The notes below the pieces were generated by a model. That model was not told where the DNA came from. It ran no database searches and worked only from the letters and a program-made list of their open reading frames with translations. Shown here one piece after another: positions 17,370 through 24,520 of a stretch of DNA of 64,000 nt. This stretch comes from JAHJQZ01 sp963676075 (lineage in GTDB: Bacteria > Pseudomonadota > Alphaproteobacteria > Rhizobiales > Devosiaceae), in the NCBI GenBank assembly GCA_963676075.2, contig CAXXNZ010000009.1:56400-120399 (forward strand). The letters are read 5' to 3'. Both the position numbers and the translations under genes were made by a program. How positions within the stretch are numbered: position 1 is the stretch's first letter; each line of letters opens with the position of its first letter.

Positions 17370-18488
17370 ATGGGATTTGCCGAGCGTTTGAATGCCGTCA
17401 TCGATCGTGCCATCGACGAAGACCGGATCGTCGGGGCCGTCGTGCTCGCATCGCGCAATGGATCGGGATTTTTCCGCCGCACTGCTGGATATGCCGATCG
17501 CGAAGCCGGCAAGCCGGTGGCCGACGATACGATCTTCCGGTTTGCCTCGGTGACCAAGCCCGTTGTCGCGGCGACGGCATTGGCTTTGGTGGACAAGGGC
17601 AAACTGGCTCTCGATACCCCGATCACCGAGTATATCGACTGGTTCGCGCCGCGCCTGCCCGACGGACGCCAGCCGGCGATTACCCTTCATCACCTGCTCA
17701 CTCACACCGCTGGCATCACCTATGACGGGGATACGTTGGAGCGTGCCGGGGTCTGCGGAGGGATCAAGAACACCTCGATCACGCTCAAGGAAAACATCCG
17801 ACGGTTGGCGACGGTTCCGCTGCTCTACGAGCCCGGAACGATGTGGCAATACTCGATGGCGATCGACGTCGCCGGGGCTCTGATTGAAGCAGTCGAAGGC
17901 ACGTCGCTCGGCGAAGCCGTTGCCAAATACGTCACCGGCCCGCTTGGCATGACAGACACACTTTTCGGCGCCTCGGACCCGGAACGCCTGTCGACCGCGT
18001 ATGCCAATCTCCCCCAAGGCGGCACCGAGCGCATGCGGGATATCCACACCATGTTGACGCCCTGGGGATCCGAAACCACCTACCATCCCGGCCGCATCTT
18101 CAACGCCGATGCCTTCCAGTCCGGCGGTGGCGGCATGGCTGGCACGGCACCCGATTTCCTGAAATTTCTCAATGCCCTGCTCGCGGGTGGCGATCTGATT
18201 CTGTCGCCGAAGCTGGCTGCGACGGCATTCACCAACATGATCGGGACCATCCCGCGCGATACCGAGGGTGAAGGATTTTCCTATTTTGGTGCCCTCGCCT
18301 ATGACCCGGCGGCCTCGGGGCAGCCGGTCTCACCCGGAACGGTGCGCTGGGGCGGGATTTACGGCAATCACTGGTTCGTCGATCCGGTCGAAAAACTGGC
18401 GCTGGTGGCCTTCACCAATACGGCGCTGGAAGGCTGCGATGGCGACTTCCGTTTCGAAATCCGAGACGCCGCCTATCCAGTCGATTAA
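17370..18488 (+). CDS. Serine hydrolase (class C beta-lactamase/DD-peptidase fold)
   Basis: Penicillin-binding-protein-like hydrolase or esterase of the Beta-lactamase family. The ATG at 17370 has GGGAGAAG just upstream and gives 372 residues. The nucleophile motif is SVTK (residues 60-63) in FASVTKPVVA. Where class C beta-lactamases have YxN, this protein has YSM in MWQYSMAIDVAG. HHLLTHTAGI and GGGGMAGTAPDFLKF are typical of the family. No signal peptide is evident, so it is probably cytosolic; substrate unknown. It sits between erpA and xthA, which are often direct neighbours in relatives. Confidence 0.85.
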   Translation: MGFAERLNAVIDRAIDEDRIVGAVVLASRNGSGFFRRTAGYADREAGKPVADDTIFRFASVTKPVVAATALALVDKGKLALDTPITEYIDWFAPRLPDGRQPAITLHHLLTHTAGITYDGDTLERAGVCGGIKNTSITLKENIRRLATVPLLYEPGTMWQYSMAIDVAGALIEAVEGTSLGEAVAKYVTGPLGMTDTLFGASDPERLSTAYANLPQGGTERMRDIHTMLTPWGSETTYHPGRIFNADAFQSGGGGMAGTAPDFLKFLNALLAGGDLILSPKLAATAFTNMIGTIPRDTEGEGFSYFGALAYDPAASGQPVSPGTVRWGGIYGNHWFVDPVEKLALVAFTNTALEGCDGDFRFEIRDAAYPVD

Positions 18489-18515
18489 ACTGCCCCTTCC
18501 GACACAGGAGGGCAC

Positions 18516-19301
18516 ATGCGCATCGCGACCTGGAACATCAACGGTATCAAGGCTCGGCTCGGCGTCGTCGAACACTGGCTCAAGGACGTCGGGCCGGACG
18601 TGGTGGCATTGCAGGAAATCAAGTCGCTCGACGAGAATTTCCCGCGCGATCCCTTCGAGGCGCTCGGCTACAACGTCGAGACTCATGGACAAAAGAGCTT
18701 CAACGGCGTGGCGCTTTTGTCCAAACGCCCCTTCGACGAAGTCATGCGCGGACTTCCGGGCGATGACGGCGATGAACAAGCACGCCTGATCGAAGCCGTC
18801 GTCCCGACCGACACCGGCACCGTGCGCGTGTGCAACATCTACCTGCCCAACGGCAATCCGGTCAGCGAGGACAGTGAGAAGTTTCCCTACAAGCTCGCCT
18901 GGATGGAGCGACTTATCCATTTCGTCGAAGAGCGATTGCTGCTCGAGGAGCCTTTCGTTCTTCTCGGCGACTTCAACCTCATCCCGACCGGTGCCGACTG
19001 CCATGATCCCAAGGCCTGGTGGGGCGACGCGCTGTTCCGGCCGGAAAGTCTCGAAAAGTTTCGTACCCTCAAGAACCTCGGCCTGACCGATGCCGTGCGT
19101 TCCGTCACGGCGGCGCCCGCGTACACCTTCTGGGACTTCCAGTCCGGTGCCTGGCGCCGCGATAACGGCATCCGCATCGACCATCTGATGCTGTCACCAC
19201 AAGCGGCCGACCGCCTCAACGGCGTCACCATCCACCGCGACACGCGTGGCTGGGACAAGCCGTCCGATCATGTGCCCGTGGAGGGCAGTTTCGCCTTCTA
19301 G
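18516..19301 (+). CDS. xthA: Exodeoxyribonuclease III
   Basis: Mg-dependent AP endonuclease and 3'-5' exonuclease of base-excision repair. The ATG at 18516 follows AGGAGGGCAC and the protein has 261 residues. Catalytic landmarks are TWNINGIKAR at the start, LQEIKS (metal-binding Glu), ICNIYLPNG, GDFNLIP and the C-terminal DHVPVEGSF with the general base His. The TAG stop (19299-19301) lies in the first bases of dispersed repeat copy B. Confidence 0.96.
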   Translation: MRIATWNINGIKARLGVVEHWLKDVGPDVVALQEIKSLDENFPRDPFEALGYNVETHGQKSFNGVALLSKRPFDEVMRGLPGDDGDEQARLIEAVVPTDTGTVRVCNIYLPNGNPVSEDSEKFPYKLAWMERLIHFVEERLLLEEPFVLLGDFNLIPTGADCHDPKAWWGDALFRPESLEKFRTLKNLGLTDAVRSVTAAPAYTFWDFQSGAWRRDNGIRIDHLMLSPQAADRLNGVTIHRDTRGWDKPSDHVPVEGSFAF

Positions 19302-19399
19302 CGCGTTCGTTCTGATAGAATCGGAGCGAACGCGCCAAGTCTTTGAATGGTCGTGTTTTCGAACCGGAAAAGTGGCGCCTACTTTTCCGAAAGCTCTAG
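19298..19399. repeat. Dispersed two-hairpin intergenic repeat, copy B
   Basis: It begins with CTAG (19298-19301) and ends with CTCTAG (19394-19399). Hairpin 1 pairs GCGCGTTCG (19301-19309) with CGAACGCGC (19327-19335). The second half carries TCTTTGAATGGTCG followed by the GTTTTCGAACCGGAAAAGTGG block shared with copy A. It fills the whole gap between the convergent xthA and Sel1-repeat genes, and its two terminal CTAGs contain the stop codons of both. Confidence 0.82.
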
Positions 19400-20379
19400 C
19401 TACCTGAAACCTGCGGTTCGATGATCTCGGCGGCCTTGAGCGCTGCCGTCCGCTGATCGGGCGTTGCCACCGACATGGCCTTGTTCATCAGTTCGTCGAC
19501 CCAGCCGGCATCGTCGCTGCCCGCGGCGCGGTCATGGGCGATGGTCAGCCACATCAGTCCTTCGATAGGCTGAGCCGGCAGGCTCTTGTCGTCGCCATTG
19601 AACAGCAGGTCGCCAAGCCGCGCCTGGGCGCCGACGTGGCCCTTGCGCGCCGCCAGCGACAGCCACCGCGCCGCCTGCAGCCGCGACTTGCCGAGGCTGT
19701 CGCCGTTCAGGTAGATGCGGCCGATTTCATATTGTGCCTCCGCGTCGGCGAAATAGGTGGCGGCATGCATCAAAAGCGCCACAGAACGCGCGGAATCCTT
19801 GGGGATACCTGCATCGGGCAGGCCCTCGCGGTAGTACTCGCCAACCTTGACAAAGGACTGGGCGACAATGTCCGCCTCGAGCGAGCGCGGCGGCGTGTTG
19901 GCGTTTTCGTCGGCGATGCGGGAGAAATAGGCGAAGGCGCGGCCGTCGTCCTTCTTCACGCCATCACCGCTCTCATACATGGTCCCGAGCCGCCACAGGG
20001 CGATTGGTTGACCGTCGTTTGCCGCAGCCTCCAGGGCCTTGAGAGCAGGATTTTGCGGATTATCGACGCCAGCGTCGGCGGAATTGGCCAGTGACAGCGC
20101 CGCATCCGCGGCGGTGGCAGGCGACAGCGCGGATTCGGTAACAGGCGTATCAGCCGCAGCCATCTTGCTGGCAACGCTGGGGATTGGCGTCGGCGGAACC
20201 GGAGCCTCAACGCCGGCTCCAGCCGCAGCGACACCCGCTGAGGCATCCGGAATGTCGACCGGCGGCACGGGTTTAGCGAAGAACGAGAACTCGAACAGAA
20301 ACTGTCCCTGTTGTGCACCAGCGGCTACAGTGCCGGAAATGACCAGCACTGACGCCAACACAAGGGACTTCACATCCAT
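19396..20379 (-). CDS. Sel1-repeat (TPR-like) secreted protein
   Basis: Probably an exported scaffold protein. The ATG at 20379 gives 327 residues and a clear signal peptide (MDVKSLVLASVLVISGTVAAGAQ). A Pro/Ala-rich linker follows, then Sel1-type repeats from about residue 130: ALWRLGTMYESGDGV, QYEIGRIYLNGD, AARWLSLAARKGHVGAQARLG. The start is 7 bp beyond the ilvD stop, suggesting co-transcription. The TAG stop lies in the terminal CTAG of repeat copy B. Partner and function are unknown. Confidence 0.85.
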   Translation of the reverse strand: MDVKSLVLASVLVISGTVAAGAQQGQFLFEFSFFAKPVPPVDIPDASAGVAAAGAGVEAPVPPTPIPSVASKMAAADTPVTESALSPATAADAALSLANSADAGVDNPQNPALKALEAAANDGQPIALWRLGTMYESGDGVKKDDGRAFAYFSRIADENANTPPRSLEADIVAQSFVKVGEYYREGLPDAGIPKDSARSVALLMHAATYFADAEAQYEIGRIYLNGDSLGKSRLQAARWLSLAARKGHVGAQARLGDLLFNGDDKSLPAQPIEGLMWLTIAHDRAAGSDDAGWVDELMNKAMSVATPDQRTAALKAAEIIEPQVSGS

Positions 20380-20386
20380 GAGGACA

Positions 20387-22111
20387 TCAGATGTCCGCAT
20401 AGCACTCCTTCTCGCCCCTGGCTCCCGGATGGGTCAGCGCGCCATAGCGTGCCGGCCCGACGCCTTGGGCATACTTCCAAATCGCACCGGAACCATAGGA
20501 CGTCTCACGCGGCGTCCAGTCCTTGCGGCGTTCTTCCAACTCCTGGTCGCTGAGATCGACCGAAATAAGGCCCTCGACCGCATCGAGGGTAATCATGTCG
20601 CCATCGCGCAACAGGGCGATGGGACCGCCGACCGCCGCTTCCGGTCCGACATGACCAATGCAGAAGCCACGCGTCGCACCCGAGAAACGGCCATCGGTGA
20701 TGAGGGCAACCTTGTCGCCCATACCCTGACCGTAAAGTGCGGCGGTGGTCGACAGCATTTCGCGCATGCCCGGACCGCCCTTGGGGCCTTCGTAGCGGAT
20801 GACGAGAACTTCGCCTTCCTTGTATTCGCGCTTGTCGACGCAGGCGAAACACGCCTCTTCGTTGTCGAACACACGGGCCGGGCCGGTGAATTTCAGATTC
20901 TTGAGACCTGCCACCTTCACGATGGCGCCGTCAGGCGCCAGATTGCCCTTGAGCGAGACGACACCGCCGGTCGGCTTGATGGCCTTGGACACCGGATAGA
21001 TGACGTCCTGCTCGGTGTTGAATTCGACATTGGCGAGGTTCTCGGCAATGGTCTTGCCCGTCACGGTCAGGCAGTCGCCATGCAGGAGACCGCCGTCGAG
21101 AAGCGCCTTCATCACCTGCGGAATGCCGCCGGCTTCGAACACGTCCTTGGCGATATATTTCCCGCCCGGCTTGAGGTCGGCGATATAGGGTGTTTCCTTG
21201 AAGATCTTGCCGACATCGAACAGGTCGAACTCGATGCCCGCTTCGCTGGCCATGGCCGGCAGGTGCAGCGCGGCGTTGGTCGATCCGCCAGTGGCGGCGA
21301 CCACCATGGCGGCATTCTCGAAAGCTTCGCGGGTTACAATCTGGCGCGGTCGCAAGTTCAGCCTCAACAGCTCCATAACTTGCTCGCCAGCCTTCATGTT
21401 GAAGCTGTCGCGGATTTCATAAGGTGCCGGCGCGCCACAGGAATACGGCAGCGCCAGGCCGATGGCCTCAGCCACCATGGCCATGGTGTTGGCGGTGTAC
21501 TGCCCGCCGCACGAGCCGGCCGAAGGACAGGCAACCTGCTCCATTTCCGCAAGGGTTTCGTCGTCCATCTTGCCGACCGAATGCAGACCGACCGCTTCGA
21601 ACAAATCCTGCACCACGATGTCCTTGCCACGATAGCGGCCCGGCAGGATGGTGCCGCCATAGATGAAGATCGAGGGCACGTTGAGACGGATCATCGACAT
21701 CATCATGCCCGGCAGCGACTTGTCGCAACCGGCCATGGCGACCATGGCGTCATAGCAGTGACCACGCATGGTCAATTCGACTGAATCCGCGATCACGTCG
21801 CGCGAAGCCAAAGAGGACTTCATGCCGTCATGACCCATGGCCATGCCATCGGTCACGGTGATGGTGGTGAATTCGCGCGGCGTGCCCTTGCCTGCGGCAA
21901 CGCCCTTTTTCACGGCCTGCGCCTGGCGGGCCAGCGAAATGTTGCACGGCGCGGCTTCATTCCAGGCGGTGGCGACGCCGACCAGCGGCTGGTGGATCTG
22001 CTCAGTGGTCAGACCCATGGCATAAAGATATGAGCGATGCGGCGCCCTCTCCGGCCCTTCGGTTACATGCCGGCTTGGCAGATGCGACTTGTCGGCGTTC
22101 TTGACGTCCAT
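20387..22111 (-). CDS. ilvD: Dihydroxy-acid dehydratase
   Basis: Fe-S enzyme that converts dihydroxy acids to 2-keto acids in valine, leucine and isoleucine synthesis. The 574-residue protein has cluster and substrate motifs MAGCDKSLPGMMM and PSAGSCGGQYTANTM, and the C-terminal DGRFSGATRGFCIGH. At 574 residues it matches the shorter alphaproteobacterial IlvD/Edd form rather than the 616-residue E. coli one; a sugar-acid dehydratase role cannot be excluded from sequence alone. The ATG at 22111 has GGAGGAACC upstream. The 283-bp gap upstream shows no obvious leader peptide. Confidence 0.9.
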   Translation of the reverse strand: MDVKNADKSHLPSRHVTEGPERAPHRSYLYAMGLTTEQIHQPLVGVATAWNEAAPCNISLARQAQAVKKGVAAGKGTPREFTTITVTDGMAMGHDGMKSSLASRDVIADSVELTMRGHCYDAMVAMAGCDKSLPGMMMSMIRLNVPSIFIYGGTILPGRYRGKDIVVQDLFEAVGLHSVGKMDDETLAEMEQVACPSAGSCGGQYTANTMAMVAEAIGLALPYSCGAPAPYEIRDSFNMKAGEQVMELLRLNLRPRQIVTREAFENAAMVVAATGGSTNAALHLPAMASEAGIEFDLFDVGKIFKETPYIADLKPGGKYIAKDVFEAGGIPQVMKALLDGGLLHGDCLTVTGKTIAENLANVEFNTEQDVIYPVSKAIKPTGGVVSLKGNLAPDGAIVKVAGLKNLKFTGPARVFDNEEACFACVDKREYKEGEVLVIRYEGPKGGPGMREMLSTTAALYGQGMGDKVALITDGRFSGATRGFCIGHVGPEAAVGGPIALLRDGDMITLDAVEGLISVDLSDQELEERRKDWTPRETSYGSGAIWKYAQGVGPARYGALTHPGARGEKECYADI

Positions 22112-22394
22112 GGCTCGGTTCCTCCGGCTGATGGGTAAAACGGTTCATGCGGTTTTACCGGCACCAGCACGCGGTGCAAGTGCAGACGGAGCCAGCCTGG
22201 TTCGGCGACGCCGAGAGCGTCCCGGTTGTCTGCCAAACAACCGTTGCCAAACCCGGTTTTCCGTCCGGGCAATGCTTTTTCCGCCTGTTTGGGGTGACAT
22301 TGTGGCGCGAGAGGTAACCGCTTGCTGAACAGGATCGCCCCGCGGCACATTTGATCCGAGTGTTGCGCGTTTGCCACGGATCGGGGCAACGCTG

Positions 22395-23741
22395 TCAGGA
22401 AAGGATGCGTCCCCAGTTCGGATCGAGCGTGATCCGCATACGCCCACCACGCGCCACAAACACCTGTCCCTGGTTGAGGACATCGCCAAAGCGGCGATCC
22501 ATGCCCGGAAGCTCCACCTCGATCTCCGCCGGCTGATCGGCGGCATTCACCGCAACGATCACCTGTTCCGCGCCATCGTCGCGCAGGAATGCAAACTGGC
22601 GGTGTCCCACATGCAAAGGACGGTAACCACCACGCCGAAGCGGACCAAGAGCTTTGCGGATCGCGGCAAGCCGCTTGATCGCTTTGGCGAGCGCCGGATG
22701 ATCACCCCAGCGTGTGGCGTCGCGCGGATCGAGTTGGGGCCGCAGCGGCAAATCCGTGGAGGCGGACTTGCAGCCGGCGACGCCCGTTTCGCTGCCGTAA
22801 TAAAGGGTTGGAATGCCCGGAATGGAAAAAAGAAGGATGTGCAGCGGATAAAGATGGCGCGCATCGGCGAGTTGGCTGGCGATGCGCGTGACATCGTGAT
22901 TGTCGGCGAAAATGCAGAGATCAAGACCGGCATAGATGCCCCCTTCCCCGAATTGCCGGTTCAAAGAATAGGCGATCTCGAAATAATTGGCGTCGTTATG
23001 GCTCGAATAAAGCCCCTTGAAGACCTCGTAATTGGTGACGCTGTCGAGCGGTCCGGATCCCACCCAACGGGTGTAGTCACCGTGAATGACTTCGCCCATC
23101 AGCCACAGCTCAGGTTTCAGCCCGCGCGCGAATGCCGCCAGTTCCTGCTGGAAATCGAGATCCAGAACATCGGCCGCGTCGAGCCGCAGGCCATCAATGT
23201 CGAAACTTTCGACCCAAAAGCGAACGGCATCGAACAGGTGGCGCCGAACCTCCGTGTTGGAGGTGTTGAGCTTGACCAGATCGTCATGGCCATTCCAGCC
23301 CTCATAGGCAAATGGATCACCTCGATCGCTTTGCCGGATGAAATCGAGATAAAACCAGTCGCGATATTGGGAGGCTTCTCCATGGGCGAGCACATCGCGA
23401 AAGGCCCAGAAGTCTCGTCCGACATGGTGAAATACGCCGTCGAGAACAAGGCGCAGCCCGCGCCGGTGCACTTCGGTACACCAGTGCGCAAACGCTTCAT
23501 TGCTGCCGAGTCGGGCATCGATCCGGAACAGGTCGCTGGTGTCGTATCCGTGCGAGCCCGATTCCAGCACAGGGCCGAGAAGGATCGTATCGGCTCCCAG
23601 CTCGGCAATGTGATCGATCCAGTCGTAGAGCGCCGGAATGCGGTTTTCAGTTGCTTCCGATCCGTTGACCGGCGGTGCGCCCAACGCCCCCAACGGGTAG
23701 AGGTGATAGATGATCGCGTCGCGCGCCCATTCCGTGCTCAT
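22395..23741 (-). CDS. Alpha-amylase family (GH13) glycosidase
   Basis: Cytosolic GH13 enzyme with no signal peptide, 448 residues. The TIM-barrel motifs are visible: region I DGVFHH (101-106), region II GLRLDAA with nucleophile Asp188, region III LMGEVIH with acid/base Glu217, and region IV FADNHD with Asp283. The C-terminal beta domain starts near residue 370. Specificity (maltogenic, oligo-1,6 or other) is not decidable. It lies downstream of a tetR gene on the same strand, and a partial match to that regulator's palindrome precedes it (23755-23770), so repression by the TetR protein is likely. Confidence 0.88.
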   Translation of the reverse strand: MSTEWARDAIIYHLYPLGALGAPPVNGSEATENRIPALYDWIDHIAELGADTILLGPVLESGSHGYDTSDLFRIDARLGSNEAFAHWCTEVHRRGLRLVLDGVFHHVGRDFWAFRDVLAHGEASQYRDWFYLDFIRQSDRGDPFAYEGWNGHDDLVKLNTSNTEVRRHLFDAVRFWVESFDIDGLRLDAADVLDLDFQQELAAFARGLKPELWLMGEVIHGDYTRWVGSGPLDSVTNYEVFKGLYSSHNDANYFEIAYSLNRQFGEGGIYAGLDLCIFADNHDVTRIASQLADARHLYPLHILLFSIPGIPTLYYGSETGVAGCKSASTDLPLRPQLDPRDATRWGDHPALAKAIKRLAAIRKALGPLRRGGYRPLHVGHRQFAFLRDDGAEQVIVAVNAADQPAEIEVELPGMDRRFGDVLNQGQVFVARGGRMRITLDPNWGRILS

Positions 23742-23754
23742 GATCTCTCCTATA

Positions 23755-23770
23755 CCTACCGTTCGGTATA
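23755..23770. promoter_or_regulatory. Candidate TetR operator before the amylase gene
   Basis: CCTACCGTTCGGTATA matches the 16-bp core of the palindrome in front of tetR (TATACCGATCGGTATA) at 13 of 16 positions, with half-sites TACC and GGTA at the same 4-bp spacing. It sits 14 bp upstream of the amylase ATG, between tetR and the amylase gene. Confidence 0.65.
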
Positions 23771-23818
23771 TATTTCAGTCACACCAAGCCGCCAGCCAAC
23801 GGCTCTTGTCAGGTCACA

Positions 23819-24385
23819 TCACGAATAGATGCCGTGGCTGAACTGGTGCAGGATTTCGCGGCGCTGGTCCGCTTCAATGCGGATTTCGCCGCCTGTATTG
23901 GCAGCGACCACGCTGTTGATGACACTTATGAAAACATAAGCGTAGCGCACGTGCCGCCCCTTCATGTTGCCATGGTCCTGTGCCGCACTCTGGAACATGC
24001 GTTCGAGCAGCGCGCTTTGCGCTGTGAACAGTGACACCGCCAAGCGATAGGCCTCGTGGCCTGGTGGACAGAACAGAAGGGACAGCCAGAACCGGTAGAA
24101 ATCGGGCGCGTTTTCGGCGAAGCAGAGATAGGCGTCGAGCACACGCTCCAGCGCGACGTCGAGATTGCCATCATAGGCGCTCGCCGTCCTCAGCGCCTCA
24201 TTGAGCGGCGCGCTGCCTTCGGTCAGCAAGGCATCGAGCAGGCCGTGCTTGGAGCCGAAATGATGATAGAGCGACGGCTTGGTGAGTTCCGCTGTCGCCA
24301 CGATCTCCTGCACGCCGACACTGTCATAGCCGCGCTGCGCGAACAGGTTCAGAGCAGTTTTCAAAAGGAGGGTACGGCTGTCCAT
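23819..24385 (-). CDS. TetR/AcrR family transcriptional regulator
   Basis: DNA-binding repressor of 188 residues. The N-terminal helix-turn-helix covers about residues 22-50 (VQEIVATAELTKPSLYHHFGSK), the TetR signature; the rest is an all-helical ligand and dimer domain without recognisable specificity. It is followed 78 bp downstream by the GH13 gene and has a perfect palindrome just upstream of its own start, so it likely represses itself and the amylase. The inducer is unknown. Confidence 0.9.
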   Translation of the reverse strand: MDSRTLLLKTALNLFAQRGYDSVGVQEIVATAELTKPSLYHHFGSKHGLLDALLTEGSAPLNEALRTASAYDGNLDVALERVLDAYLCFAENAPDFYRFWLSLLFCPPGHEAYRLAVSLFTAQSALLERMFQSAAQDHGNMKGRHVRYAYVFISVINSVVAANTGGEIRIEADQRREILHQFSHGIYS

Positions 24386-24392
24386 AAACCTC

Positions 24393-24414
24393 TTCTATAC
24401 CGATCGGTATAGAA
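24393..24414. promoter_or_regulatory. Perfect 22-bp palindrome, likely TetR operator
   Basis: The region is symmetric over all 22 bases; its core is TATACCGATCGGTATA (24396-24411). It starts 8 bp upstream of the tetR ATG, the usual place for an autoregulatory operator. A related site precedes the downstream amylase gene. Confidence 0.75.
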
Positions 24415-24461
24415 GGCAAGAGCAAATCGACTTCTGGCAAAGAGGTGCAAACGCGCCATAG

Positions 24462-24490
24462 AAAAAGGGGCACGCGATCGTGCCCCTTTT
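24462..24490 (-). terminator. Terminator of valS
   Basis: A 12-bp perfect stem pairs AAAAGGGGCACG (24463-24474) with CGTGCCCCTTTT (24479-24490) around a CGAT loop. The A/T flanks give a T-run on either strand, so it can work in both directions. It lies 31 bp beyond the valS stop. Confidence 0.88.
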
Positions 24491-24520
24491 GGGTTCTCAT
24501 CACATTGTTTTGCCGACTGC

